Source: Zygnema cylindricum
Taxonomy: Eukaryota > Streptophyta > Zygnematophyceae > Zygnematales > Zygnemataceae
Direction of reading: 5' to 3'
Assembly (NCBI GenBank): GCA_037447655.1
Contig: JBBHKE010000095.1
Coordinates: forward strand, 1 to 64,000
Length of the DNA: 64,000 nt
Below the pieces are notes generated by a model. That model was not told the origin of the DNA, searched no databases, and saw nothing but the letters and a program-made list of their open reading frames with translations. Position 1 is the stretch's first letter. Each line of letters starts with the position of its first letter. The translations under genes and the position numbers were made by a program. Below are positions 23,781 through 37,434 of this stretch, piece by piece.

Positions 23781-26700
23781 TCAAGTTTGCTTTTCATGGG
23801 CTCCATCTATTAGAACCTTTACTTGATTCTGATCAGAAGTCCCTGTAAACCACAAAAAAAAATAAAAAATACACGAAACAGTTGTCAGTTTCAACTGAAA
23901 AACTGCAACTGACACTCCCCTCATAGAAAATCGCAAAATCGAAAAATAAACATAGCTTAGAAAAACAGGTAAAGCGATAAAGAGCACTTTCAGTTGCAAA
24001 ATGTCGTTATCTCGAAAACCTTTCTCAAACCTTTCAAAATTTTCTACCTTCACTTGGCAAAAAACAAGCCCTTCACTGCCTATCCCTTTTGGTGTTAATA
24101 ACACTAATTCGGTCACAGCCGTTTTTAGGCGAAAATCATCAAAGAGTGTTCCAATCACTATTTAACGGAGTGGACTACAATCCACCACGTCTTCCTACAC
24201 TAAATTAATAATCACACATTTTTCGGGTGTTCAATATAATTCCTTTGACAGCAATGTTACTGGTCAATAGACCACAATAACAATCCATTTCTCATTTCTA
24301 TTCTTTCGTGTTTTCCATTTTTTTTTTTCCGATGAAAAGTGATTTACATTCAACCTCATTTTTGACAACCGACTCACTCACTGCTTCTCACTGCTTTTCG
24401 CTCTCCAACAAAGTCCTAACTCTCAACGAAACGTTAACGCAACAAAAAATGACTCTCGTACATTCATTTTTCATTCGTTTTCATTTTTCATCCATTTTCA
24501 TTTTTATCCATTTTCATTTTTCGTGATGCAAGAATGACAGGAGAGGTTCCTTACCGGCAACGTCCTTTGGAATCATGAAAAGGAGTGGAACAGGAATGAG
24601 AGTACACAAAGCCTGAATAGATAATCCAAATGCAAGCTGATCAAAACTTGTGGCTGAAATATTCAAATAAGAAGCCAATGTGGCGCCAAAATAACCGCTA
24701 ATTGTCCCGCCCAAATTGTAAGCGGACATGAATACAGCAAATAGTGTGCCCTCGATTCCAGGTGGACAAAGACGGGCGGAAAGGATTAAAAATGGCATAA
24801 ACCTGCAAATGCCACCACAGAGAAAAAATATAGATGAAAAACATATAGAAAAACAAACACAGAAAAAATTCCGAGGGAATTGACATGACAACTTAAGTTG
24901 CGCTTGGAGGTTAGAGGTCATGGATTCATGGGACAACACAAAAACTGAGGGGAAAATAATGAGAAATACATAAGCTTAGAAAATCCTACCCTCAAAAGAC
25001 TGAATTAGTCAAGAGAATAAAGTCACATTACTGAAACAAGTCACCCTACTCAAGGAAGGACACCCACCAGGCAATAGCTAAACACAAAAAGGCCATTCAA
25101 ATTTACACCAATTGGGAGGCTTACTTGAATTGGTTAATTGCATCAGTAAGAGCTGAAGCACCAAGAACCCAAAGTTTATCTGGAATCCCAAAATGTATAT
25201 TTATCCTCAACACCAAAAGCGTATCTGAGAATGTGCATGTGGCAAGGAGAACATGAACCCACCTGAAGTCAAAACCAGAGACAGAAAAATAAAACAAAAA
25301 CTACATTTAATCATTAGCATAAAAAACCAAAAAGAAAAAACTTAGAAACACACTTCATGTTCCTAGGTACGAGGATACAAACAAATCACAAATAGACATC
25401 GAGGAGGAGTTTTAGGAGAGAGGATTCAGATGGAGCCTTAAGGAGAAACGGCAACTTACAAGAAAACAGTTTGCAAAGGTACACGCTTAAGATAAGTGTT
25501 ATAAACCAGGGTACCGGCCATTAAACCGGCCCAGCCTACAACACGTGAGGTCCCAAGGAATTCAGGATCCAATTGAAGGAAATTTGTCTGGTAGTAAAAC
25601 ATCATAGTCTGTAAGCTTGGAACGGTCGCCAATGACATTAAGAACCAGAGAAGAGGCCTAACCTTGTCAAGAAAAAATTGACAAACGAAAAAAGTAAGGT
25701 AAAGAGAGAGGGAAAAAGGAAGCGGAAAAGGAAAAAGAAAGTAAACAAAGCAACTAGCAATTAGCCAGATTTAGGCAGCTCGGAACATTGCGAATTGATC
25801 AACAAAACTGAAATGCCAACAACAAACACTGATAGCAACTTTTGTGATTGACCTATGAATTAGTAAAACTGAAAGTAAAAAACTGAATAGCATGTAAGCT
25901 ATGTCAGAAAACAACAAATAAAACTGGCTGATGGGCAGAAGGAGCCTCAGTCACATCCAGTTGACTGAAATGACAACAAATCGGACAGGCAAATTATCTT
26001 CAAAATTTTTCTGGTTTTCCCCGATGACTGAGAGACAACTAACACGTATACCCTTATTTTGGTCAACAAAATCATAAGCCAACCCATCTATGTGGGCCCA
26101 AATTACTACATCTCTACAGATCATCATCTGATGGTTTAACAAATCGTCAGATATTAAACATTGAACTGCATGTATATATCATAAAACCCAAATCACACAT
26201 GAACTCCACAATTCTACGGGTCTGTGGACATAGAACAACTTGGCAGAGTAGGATGACAGAAGCTTTAAACATCTGTCAATACAGATGAAGCTCAGACTTT
26301 TTATCTCCTGAACTACATTTTTATGAAAAAAAATAATAACTTAACTGGATACCGCAGAAAATTACACATTCCGAGTCTCTCTGACTTACAGGTGCTTTCA
26401 GACAAGCGCAAGCCTGTCCTAGCTTCCAAGATATGGAACTACATGAGAATACAATAGACCATTGACTCAGAGCCAAAGAAATCCACTTTCTTTTCCCCTA
26501 ATTAAAAATGACTTCTTATTATGAAGGATGCTAAATTAACCTGAAAGTTCCTTCTCATCCTAATCCATACAAAGCCAAAAACAGTGCTTACCTCATAATG
26601 CTGCGCTGTCGCATAGCTTGCCAGAGAGTACTACTAATCTGCTTCATCTCCTGCCACAACTTCCGTTTCTGTATATCATGTCTCCCATCTGAATTCTCCA

Positions 26701-29700
26701 TAGCTACTCCAACTTCCATTCCAAGGCCCTCTCCTTTTTTATCTCCCACTTTTTCCCGTAAATCCTTCCCAACTCCAGAACTCTGTTCCAAATGTGTATC
26801 ATTCAAATCGTCAACCTGATGCAAACCGTGGGCAATACCATTGACTTGTCCACCACGCTGACTGCCATCTTGAGATCCCCTCCCCAACAACCCCATTTGC
26901 TGTGGCTTCACCTTCCCATTTCTTCCACTATCTGTTTCCTCTTCCATCCTGCCATTTCCATTAGCTACCTCAACCTGAGTGGGATTGCGGCCATTATGGA
27001 TTTTATCAAACGACCCATTCTTCCTAAGCAACCCGTTCCCAGAAACAACCTCCTCTGCTTCTTCATCTCCCCGTCCTTTTTTTTCAGTCAGTTCTCTCGC
27101 CTCCCCTTTGTCATCCTCGTCTACAACCTTTCCTAGCTTATAGGACATGTCAGTCTCCTGCCTTGTTTCTCTCTCATCAACTTTTGAACCAGCTCCTCCC
27201 TTCAATAAACTTTTCTCACTTATTAGTGAACAGGCAACAAATTGAATTATAGGAAACAATGTAAAGACACCAAACATCCCATTTGGCCTTAGAAGCTTGA
27301 GACCAGGACCACCCAATAGGCTCCCAAGAACACCACCTAAAGCCATCGCCAACCATGATAGCGTCTGGAGGTCACCGGCAAATTCTTCCCTGGAGTGTCC
27401 ATAACCACATTACAAGAGATGACAACAAGAATTAAAACTTCAGTAAGACGATTTGTCTGACTTAACAACTACGTCTTCCATGTTTTCTACGCAACTTTCA
27501 AAAAGTTGAAAATCGAGAATAAAGGAAAACAGACGAGCAGAAGGGACCCTTTGATGGCATGCACCTGCCAAATCAGTGAGCTCATAAACAACAACCTCAA
27601 TCATTTTTAAACACTATCCGTTAGTGCAGCCCACCAGAGCGTCTCTGAGGCTAAATGGCCATTGCCCTTTCTTTTCTTGCAAAACAACTGAAATGGAATT
27701 GCGCAAATGCAGTCTTCTGGGTCTGAAATTAGCTCATTTAAGATTTTTCATCAGAAAAAGACTTGGATGTTGGATCAAAAAGTTGAAAAGCAAATTGCTA
27801 AAAAACTGCCATGACCATGTCGTTGTATTTCAGATCTGTCGGGAGTGGTTAACTCCTCAGTGTACACCCACGCTTTTCGATCTATACTCCAAAAATACTT
27901 TACACTGCGTCTTTTCAATTTAGCCTCAAAATAGTGTTGAAGAATTTGGATAATTCATGCATAGCCTAAAGAAAAAAAGTCAAACAATTCTGCTAGGCTC
28001 GACTCTATCAACCAAATAAGAATTATTCATGCAAAAACGAAGAAGGCATTATCTCTTAAAAAAGCTTAGATGTCAAGAAACAAATAAAAACTATTAGTGC
28101 AAAAGCGAAGAAGGTAATACATCTTTTATTTGAGCTAAGTTGTCAAGCACCAAAAAATAACCACTAGTGCAAAAAATAAAAAAGGTATTACCGCTCTAGT
28201 TTTGTTGTTTCCGCCACCATTGCATCCACAACTACATCCGCAAGAGCTGATCCAATGTTTTGGCATGTCAGCAACGCAGTGAAACTGAAGCTAGAGAGTA
28301 AGACTGAGCGAGACAATGACATGGTTCCCCAAGCCAAGATAGAAAGCACGCTGGAAATAAGAAGGTAGGGAACACGTCGGTCCCCATTAATATAAACAGT
28401 ATCAGAGAAAATTCTGCACAAAACAACCCACAAATCAATTCAACAGAAATAGAACCTGGTAGACTATTACATAAAATTTTGCACGGAAAGGAACCATTTA
28501 AATCAATACAATAGACGTGTAACAAAGACCAAACCATTCTACCCGCTCTTGAGTTAAGATTTCTCAGTTAGCCTTCGCAAAACTATGCTTTTTGTCTGTA
28601 TGATTTTAGAAAATCATTAATAAGAACTAAATTTGATGCTTGATCTCCTCGCCAGATGAGAAAAGGTTTTGCACCAGCTCCCCTAACAAGCATAAAAAGA
28701 ATTTAACGACCAATTTAACCACCAAATCCTTGCCTTCACAGACTAAAAAAATAAATTGTACAACAATCAACATCAGTGCAATCAGTAACTTTTTAGTACC
28801 GCTGTGTCTAAATCCCTTACCCATAAATTGGCTTTATGGACCAAGGTATAAAAGCGGTTGAAGTCAAAAGCTGGGATGCAGCAGGGCTGAGTTTCAACTC
28901 ATCCTTAATGAGATAAGATATGCCTGTCCACGGAAAGGCCCTGAAGCCCTGCAAGACAACAGCACAAACTCCAAAATTACAACCTTAGAGCCTTACCTTA
29001 CCTTATAGATTTGCTTACCTTACCTTAGGAACTTAGCTTATCTCAGTGCTTTCCCTTACCTTTCATTATCTTACTAAAATGACTCCAGCCACAATTTGGC
29101 TGCATAGAGCACCTATATTGTGAAATTGAGCTTAGTTATAAATTCAAAGATGAAATGCCAGACAAAAAGCATGAATTTGACAACCATCACGGAAATGAAT
29201 AACATCTAAAGCAAAGGCCAGAAAGGCCAATTTGCTTTCAAGGTAAGCAATTTGGCTGCATAGAGCGCCTATATTGTGCAATTGAGTTAAGGTATAAATT
29301 CAAAGATGAAATGCCAGACAAAAAAGATGAATTTGACAACCATAACGGAAATGAATAGCTTCTAAAGCAAAGACCAGAAAGGCCAATTTGTTTTGAAGGT
29401 AAGCACGGAACTCATAAAAGAGCTGTTTCCAAAAAATAATTGTTAATAAGTTTAACAAGTCGCTTGGGATGAAGAAGAGAAAAACGCAATAACCTCCTAA
29501 GTCTGTCAATTATGCCATGGCCCTCTTAAAAATGTATCGTCATAAAGTACGAAATTCCTAAGAAACAAACTACCTGGAGAAATAGGTGAATATTTGATTA
29601 TATCAACTCCATTAATTGCTGTTACACTGCGATGCTCTCTCGGAGGAAAGAGAAGGCCAAAAAAAAACCAAACATTGCCTTCTTAGGTCAATCGATGCCT

Positions 29701-30118
29701 TCCTAGGACAATTGATGAATGCATAAAGTAATCGCTTGATTTCAGTAAATCTCAGCAGTACAGTAAGGTGCTCCCTCCAAGAAAAAGCGAGCTTCCAGGA
29801 AAATCCTTTAAATTGAGAGACTTTCTCTCAGGTTTAGCCAATTTGCAAAGGCCAGAGTAGGTCAAACCGGAAACAGGTACTACCTTCGTTTATGACACTT
29901 GATGACTACAGAAAGTAACAACTACATTAATTTCGGCAAAATGTCAATAAACGAAGGAATTGAACAAAAGAGTCACCGCTGATATACAATTTTGAGCAAT
30001 TATGGTCTTTAAGTGAATATCTAGAGTAACTCACCTGCGTCCAGTAGATGGAGACAACCAATAATATAAAAGGGAGACCAAAACTTTGCTTAAGCCTACG
30101 AAGCCAGGCAATCAGCAT
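23781..30118 (-). CDS. Folate-biopterin transporter family (BT1/FBT, MFS) protein, 8 exons, 625 aa
   Basis: Exons on the minus strand: 30118-30035, 28948-28821, 28413-28192, 27389-26592, 25657-25460, 25262-25125, 24802-24555, 23842-23781. All junctions are GT-AG and in phase. A polytopic membrane carrier. Family landmarks are GFRAFPWTGISYLIKDEL, the SIKPIYG segment, the DRRVPYLLISS loop, GSALADVVVDAMVAE, and near the end RLCPPGIEGTLFAVFMSAYN. These match plant folate-biopterin transporters, which move folates or pteridines across plastid or other membranes; the substrate here is not determined. Residues about 200-405, all in one exon, are a hydrophilic loop of G/K/E/N-rich sequence between the two membrane halves. 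That makes the protein longer than the roughly 450-550 aa I expect. No plastid transit peptide is obvious. Intron 1 holds a 156-bp tandem duplication. Confidence 0.9.
29092..29403. repeat. 156-bp tandem duplication in transporter intron 1
   Basis: Copy 1 is 29092-29247 and copy 2 is 29248-29403, each starting CAATTTGGCTGCATAGAGC and ending near AAGGTAAGCA. They differ at roughly one base in ten. Nearby (28990-29060) CTTACCTTA is repeated several times. Confidence 0.85.
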
Positions 30119-32048
30119 ACTTTTCTTCCTTCAAAACTTAAAGCGATCAAACCTAAGCAATATTACTTATGTGAATTTTTGATTCTGCGGTAACAATCAC
30201 AACAACCGTCTAATGTATTATCAAAATAGAGACTAAATTCCGGTAGTTTCCTCCTCAGCTGTTAACTCTGTAATTGAGTTTCAGAGATGTCCACATAACA
30301 AGTTAAGGAAAACTATCATTGAGGGCTAGGAGACAAAAATGTGAACATGAGAAGAGAAAGTAGAGAGCGGAGTTTGATAAGAGACAGACGTAAATGAAAG
30401 GAGAATGGAACAGGAAAGGAAACGAATGCCCTCTAAACCCTAAAATAGTAAAATAACATCAAAATTGTGACGCTGCAGCACTGAGGAATACATGAATCGC
30501 CGGAGAATCAAACCAGAAAACGGGTCAACGAACATTCAAAGATTGGAAGATCTTTTTACAAATTTGGAAGCAAAAAGTACACGGGGTGTGATAAACTCCA
30601 AAACTCTAGAAGGCTCTTCAATATATAGATGGAGCTCTCGGCCAACGAACTACGCACCTGCGTTACTCAGTTTTACAAAAGTCAGAGCTGTCCGTAAGGA
30701 CAACGATCACAGTAATCGTACATAAAACTGTACGAACTACACCAGTTTATGTCCAATTGAGAGGATTACTCGCCAGTGACGGCAGTCCTACAGCGCGTTA
30801 TAATTATCCCTATTTAACCGGCACAGAGCCTGGCCCACCTCATCGTTCGTTTTCATAGGGAAGCAGAATTTTGCAGATAGCCAGATAGCCAAGTTACCGT
30901 GGGATGCGTGTGGCCATTAATTAGCACCGGAAAACATCGAATCAGTACTTTCACATTTTGCAACTGCCAGAAGTTGTGTACTGATTTTCATTCTAGTAAG
31001 CTGAATTTAGTTCGGGGCTTGAATCAAAAGGTACACGTACCTTATCGAGGAGAGGTCAAAATCGGTACTAGGTTTATATATGGATTTACCGAATGCAACG
31101 TACTACTTCCAATTTTTGACTTCAACTCAGAAATGTACAAGCAGGTAGCAAGGAAGCTTCTAGGAAGGGGCCTCTGTGCGGTTTGGTAATTTTGGCCTCT
31201 GGTTACAAATGTTTCCCAGAGACATAACGAGAAGTTTTTGTTTGTGAGGTGATTTTGATCAAACCCTAATGACTCCTTTGTTTTAGGCTTAGTTTCTTCT
31301 TTCAGTAGTTTTTTCTCCGTAACGAAGGACTCATCGGTGGATCGAGTTTTTGTTTTCTTGGACGTGAAAGAAGGATTTTTCGTTTGAAAATCCTTTGAAG
31401 GTGCCTCCAACCCCTATGTCATAGCTTATTTCTTGATACTATATGATATTCTTGTTTTTACCATTTTTTTTGAAGGAGATATTAACTGGCTGAATTTGAC
31501 TCGAAGGATGATTTTATGTATTACTGCTGACTCATAATTGAATGTGAAAGTTTTAGACGAAAGTTATCACATGACCTAGTTGCATACCTGGTTCTCGCAT
31601 ACTGTTTGTATGATGATATTCAGCCACCTGTTTTAGGTATTACTGGAGATCTTTTTCTTAGCGTCTTTACAATAGCATGACTTGCCTGACAGTGTGTTCT
31701 GGCCAGCTCTCTTTATACAGCCACCGGACCGTTGTTTTCGCTGTTTGTTCAAACCTATATTTTTGTCATGGTTCGATTACTACTTTTTGGTGATTTTTTT
31801 CATTGGACTGCGATTGCTGTGGAACTGTTAATGCTGATCCAGTGCAATGTTTTTTCACTTTTATCTCTGTCCTCGTGGTTATTAACCTTAACCAAAGTGG
31901 ACTGCTTCTCCTTGAATTTCCGTTTTCACCTCTACGAACACTTTGTGAAGCTAATTAATTGCATGGTTTTTATGGAAATGTTGCAGAATCCAGGATTTTG
32001 TGGTTTAAACGCATCTGAGACTTTTGTATATACCAGCTGTTAGTAAAA
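30119..32048. other. Divergent intergenic region between transporter and ubiquilin
   Basis: Serves as promoter and 5' UTR space for two genes that point away from each other. Frames on both strands at 30.5-31.4 kb are charged and open but have no supported start, splice partner or family, so none is called. No clear TATA box is chosen. Confidence 0.4.
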
Positions 32049-34812
32049 ATGGGAACAACGATACATGTCAAGTGCTCTAATGGTCAAAAATTTACTGTGG
32101 AGGTTGATTTGAGTTCGAATACAGTCGCAGAGTTAAAAGGACAGATGGCAGACAAAGCGAATATACCTGCACCACAGCAAAGGTTGATCTATAAAGGCCG
32201 TGTACTTAAGGACGACAATACTTTGGAAAGTTATGGTAAGTGTCAGCAGTTGGAGAGTGTTGAAAGTATTTCCATTTTTGGAAACGAGAGCTCATTTCCA
32301 GTGTTCTTTATTTTTTTAGCTGTCAGCTGAAAACCGAAGGGCAATCAGAGGCACGTGGAGGATATCAACCTAATGATTAATACTACTTTTATCCATCGTC
32401 CATCTTCCAGTCAGCGTTAGGTTATTGCTTTATTTTTGGGTGTGTTCTAATTTTTTGCAATGTAAGTTGTGAACGCGTTTGACTGTGGAGCCTGGACGAC
32501 CTTGGCACTACCCTCATTGATTAACTTCGAATTTTGTGCAAAGATCGGTTGACTTAGTAGCCAAATATATTTATCTCTGCTTGGCGAATTCTCTTTTTTA
32601 TCTGTCATTTTTCTCCTTCTCTTTTTTTACTAAGGAATTGAGGTAATCTGGCGCATGCAAGGGTATTGCGGTTTCGTGACAGTATTGTATCATATTGCTG
32701 GATCATCTCTGAAGGGTAGGAGGTATTGGGAACCAATGGTTGAAACAGGACTAGAAAATGATCACACTATCCATTTGGTCCGTGGAGCAGCTCCTGCTGG
32801 TCAGACAACAGGGACTACTCCTACCACTGCATCTCCTACTCCAGGAGGACTTCCTTCTGCCACTTCATCTCCTTCTCCATTTAGTGCTTCTGGTGAAACA
32901 GGAGATGGCAATAGATTTGGGGGTTTGAGTGGTTTACCCTTTGGCGGTCTAAGCGGTTTACAGCCTCCAACAACCGGCGGTGGTTTAGATTTGAATCAGA
33001 TGCAGCAACAGCTTTTGCAAGATCCAGCTCTGGTTAGAGACATGATGAACTCGCCATTAATGCAAAATCTCTTCAATAACCCAGAGCTGATGCGGAGTTT
33101 GTTCATGAGCAACCCTCAAGTTCGAGAAATCATGGAGAGGAACCCAGAGATAGGCCATGTTCTTAATGATCCGGCGACTATGAGACAGACAGTGGAAGCA
33201 GCACGGAATCCAGAGATTATGCGTGAGATGATGAGGAATATGGACAGAGCGTTAAGTAACATAGAGGCCATGCCCGAAGGATTCAATATGTTAAGGCGAA
33301 TGTATGAAAATGTGCAAGAACCGATGATGTCAGCGACACAGAGGCAAGGAGATGCCGCTTCCAATACAGCCGATGGTCCTTTTGGAAACCTATTTGGAGG
33401 TACAACTGGAGCTCAGGCTCAAACACAGGCTCAGGGACAAGCAACTGCCCCTCAGACAGGGGCTTCAGGAATTCCAGGAGTTACACCTGTCCCAAATACT
33501 GCTCCTTTACCAAATCCTTGGAACCCAACTGGTGAGCATTTCTCCACTTTTTCCTTCCAAAGTTATATATTAGTGTAGAGCTATATTGTAGGCTTGGTGT
33601 ATTTGCTGGGGACTTTTGCTTTTGTAATCTGGACTTAAGAGGTTTTTTTTTTTGGCATTAAGGTGATGAAAACTTTGTAGAAACATATTGTTTGCATACA
33701 GTCTGTCCTATGCTGAGAAGCTGGCAGGTATAATAGGTTCAGAAATAGTACAAATCATCAGGAGTAACCGAAACTATATGTTTTTTATTATTATTGTTAT
33801 TATATGTTCCTCTGCCTGTATTAACTGTTTGGGAAGATGGGCAACTGTTGCTTAGTCACTGCTACTTAAGCGATGGTCGTTATTGATGCTTGCTTGCATT
33901 TCGATGTTTCTTCAACAACCAGCAACTCCAATTTTCAATGGTTCCTTGCTTTCACTCACTTGCAATCTCAATGCACGTTTTTTTCTGCACATTCCGTAAG
34001 TGTTACTATTATACTTATTCTTATTTTTTTTTGTGTTTTTTTTTTTTTCTTTTTTGCAGCTGCTGCTGCTGGAACACCGGCTACTGGACAGACAGCTGGC
34101 ACAGCTACAGGGCAGACAGCCCCTGCCATAGGTTTGGCAGCAGGACTGGGAGGCACTCCAACTGGTTTGGGAGGTCCTGGATTGGGAGCCTTTGGAACTT
34201 TATCCGGGCTTGGGGGAATGGGAGATGCGGGAGGAATGGCATTCGATCCAGCTCAAATGCAGGCCATGCTACAAAACCCTGTTATGCAGCAAATGATGCA
34301 GCAAGTCTTCTCTAACCCTGAAATGGTTCAGCAGGTGAGTGATTTTAGCTTGTGATCTCATTTGTTTGTTTTTGCAATTTTTGTCGTGTTTTGTGAGATG
34401 CAGCAAGGGTTTTGCTAATCCTGAAATGGCTCAGTAGGTGACGTATTTCAGTTTTACGCTCTCAGCTGTTTGTTTTCGCAAGATTTTGTCGATTTTTGTG
34501 TTTGAGTTGGGCTTTTCGATTGATAGCACAGTTCAAATGTGCGAATACTATTGCAAAAGCTATGTGTAGTCACCAAATGCTATATGGCATGTTATACGTG
34601 GAAAAACTATGCAATATACGCACATAGCGTCTCCAATGGTTTTCGCACATTTGAGCTTTGAGTGAAAGGAGGTTTAGGTTAGATGGATGACAACGCCTTG
34701 CTGGCAGAGCACCGTACCATTCTGGATGTTTTGTTGAGTGATTCTGGTTGCAGCCGTTCGAGACTGTCTTTATGTTTGTAGTTGTGATGTTTCTCGATTG
34801 AGGGTAATTGAT

Positions 34813-34870
<58 letters not shown>

Positions 34871-37434
34871 CCCTCCCGGCCTTTCTTTCTCTCAGGTTGT
34901 TAGCACAAATCCTATGCTTCGTACCATGGTAGATGCAAATCCACAATTCCTGGATGCACTTCGGAACCCCGAGTTTTTGCGGCAAATGACAGATCCTAAC
35001 ACTGTTCAGGTTTGAACTTTTTTGTGCCCTTGTGGCCGTGAAATCTGGGATTAATCACATGGACTATGGCATGACCTGGATTACACCTGTAGTTTTTAAT
35101 ATCAACGCAGTTTAGGGTTTTGTACTTCTCCTGGCTTTTGGCCTTACAAGAAATGCCATGTTCATGTTTGCACGTCTGTTGTGTGAGGCTTAACAAGGCG
35201 TGTTATTAATGAGTAAGCGGTCAAGTGAGTATGTATCGACTTTATGATTGAACGTTAATGTTTTTTGTAGTTTCCAGTACGTTCTCCTTTCGAGTCCAGA
35301 CATTGGTGGATTCTGTAGCATTAAAAGGATAAAGCTTTCAACGAACCTTAGTCAAGACAGAGCTTTGGACAGGGTTAAGTGGAAGGAATCAGCTATGCTG
35401 TATTTCTGCATTTCCAATCACCTTCCATTCGGTCTTAGAATTTGACATTTTCTAGGAATGTTTATTTATTTATTATTTTTTTTTTTGTTTTTTTTTTTTT
35501 TGAACTATCGTGCAGCAAATGTTACAGCTCCAAACTTTAATGGGTCAACTTCAAGCTGGTGCGGGAGGAGCAGGTGCCAGGTAAGAGCTGAGGGGATTTT
35601 TATTGTACATCTATGCGCCGAGTTAAAATCTACAGCATTTATTCATCAAAAAGACGTTTTCTGTTTTTTGCTCAAGTTTTAAAGTAAATTTGGGGCACTC
35701 ATTTGTTTTAAACACTCCAGATTCTGGCCGAGAGCACATGATACTCACCATTGCTTGCAGCTTTTGCCATAGACTTTTCCACCGAAGTAGATGCCTTACA
35801 TTCTGAAAAGGGATGTTGCGATTATAAGTAAGAGTCGTTCTGTGAAGGTATATTATGAGTATAAATAAGAGCGGTTTTGTGAAGGGATGTTGCAAGTGTA
35901 GATAAAAGTTGTTCTGTGTAAAAGCTGTGCTGTGAAGGGTTGTTGGGAGTATAAATAGAAGCTCTTCTTTTGCTCGTTGCTCATACACTTGGATTTTTAG
36001 AGGATGTGGATTCATTCTTTTTTATATTTTTGTTCAAAGCAGAGTGGCAAAGCTGGTTAACTTACTTCTATGCCGTAAGTTAGGGTGAATTCTGGTTTTT
36101 CTTTGCCCCTCTAAATGGGATTTGGGATTTGGTATTTGCATTTTTTCAGACCGGCTGGCCAACCTGGTGTCAATCCAGGCATGCCAGGTGGCGGCGCAGA
36201 TATGGCTTCCATTATGCAGCTACTTGGAAATCCTGCCTTGTCAGGTTTAGGTGGCCTTAGTCCTCAAGGTGAGGAAGACTTGACCTGACTAGATAAATCA
36301 TACTGTTGTACTACCATGCTATCACTATTTTATACCATACTCCGGTTTCCTCGTCATGTCATATCATGATTCTCTCTTGCTGTCACTACATCATGTTTGT
36401 ACATGACTAAATCATAATATTTAATTATATGTTTTTAAGTGTGCAGTTATTTGCACTGACTAAATTAAGACAGTTTTCTGTTAAGTCGTAGTTCCCCGTT
36501 AACTGGGAATTCCCTGTTAAATGGGAGTCAACATGCCCTAAGACAGATGTTAGTGTGTTTTTATGTGCAGTGAATGTTTTGCCCCCTGAGCAGCTTTACG
36601 CCAATCAGCTCGCACAGTTACAGGATATGGGGTTTTACGATCGTGAGGTGTGTTTTTTGATCATCATTCATTTAAATTAAAAATTTGTCCCTTGTCTTGT
36701 GCGTTTGTGATCCTTGCCTTTCCTATGCTGTTCGATGATGGCAAGTTTTGCCGTTGTTACCAGCTTTGTCGACACCGTTTATTGTTAATGACACCAATTT
36801 GCTGCCGGTTTCCATCCAATCACAAAGTTGTGTTAATAATACTGATTGGTTTTTCCTCAACTTCAATTCTTTAAATGGTTTAAAGCCGGCCACTTAATTT
36901 GGAACAGAATCATATGAACCCTCCGCTTATAATATTTTCACTATAAGAATGATTCAACTTCTAGTTTTATGTTACAACATAGAATGTGTTGGCTCGTAAG
37001 TACACCACCTGTCATTATTAGAGTTGAACATTTTTTCGGGCAGTCAAATTTCTTTTTCTTGTCACATATTTTTTCGATTTTCAATTGTGATGTCACTATG
37101 GAAAGGTAAGACCATTTCCTTTTGGTTAATTGCCTCGAAAAAAAAAATCTACTGGCCCATCACATTGAAAAAAAAAATCTACTAGTCCATCACAGAGTGA
37201 AATGCTTTTGACTGCCTGAAGTGGAAAAACTCCGAAAACAATGGGCGGTATAGTTTTATGTCACAACATAGTATCCAATGGCTGGCTCGTGATTTCCTCT
37301 AAAAACCCTGAAAAACCCCATGTTACAACATATGATTCGTTGGTTGGTTCATTGTTTTGTAGGAAAATATTCGAGCTTTATCAGCCACGGGAGGCAATGT
37401 CCATGCTGCTGTGGAGCGTCTCCTTGGAGGTTAA
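32049..37434 (+). CDS. DSK2: Ubiquilin/DSK2 ubiquitin-receptor shuttle protein, 8 exons, 563 aa
   Basis: Exons 32049-32235, 32749-33531, 34060-34334, 34896-35009, 35516-35580, 36150-36268, 36571-36647, 37363-37434 join in frame. Delivers ubiquitinated cargo to the proteasome or to autophagy. An N-terminal ubiquitin-like domain (about residues 1-75; MGTTIHVKCSNG to LIYKGRVLKDDNTLESYG) precedes Met/Asn/Pro-rich STI1-type repeats (MMNSPLMQNLFNNPELMRSL, MLQNPVMQQMMQQVFSNPEM, ANPQFLDALRNPEFLRQM). Low-complexity G/A/T/P/Q linkers lie between them. A C-terminal UBA domain follows (QLAQLQDMGFYDRE, then GGNVHAAVERLLGG), split by an intron after DRE. The length fits plant DSK2. The Gly-rich linkers are longer on exons 2-3. 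Intron 3 has a long CT microsatellite. Confidence 0.95.
34815..34866 (+). repeat. (TC)26 microsatellite in ubiquilin intron 3
   Basis: An uninterrupted 52-base TC tract ends 29 bases before the exon-4 acceptor at 34895, so it extends the polypyrimidine tract. Likely polymorphic in length. Confidence 0.95.
35800..35970 (+). repeat. Degenerate tandem repeat in ubiquilin intron 5
   Basis: Four imperfect units of about 37-52 bases, each starting TGAAGGGATGTTG or a variant and containing GTATAAATAAGAG. Non-coding. Confidence 0.6.
36700..36890 (-). repeat. Dispersed repeat of unknown type (copy 1, in ubiquilin intron 7)
   Basis: On the minus strand this stretch resembles 39190-39340 on the plus strand: a Phe-Lys-Glu-coding-like word, TTGAGGAAAAA, TTAACAC and TGTCATTAACAATAA in the same order. 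The two copies lie in opposite orientation around the ubiquilin/CofD 3' ends. No termini could be set. Confidence 0.4.

Noticed and set aside
31042-31410. Charged 122-codon frame on the minus strand between transporter and ubiquilin
   Set aside because: It does not begin with ATG, I could not find convincing splice partners, and it matches no family.
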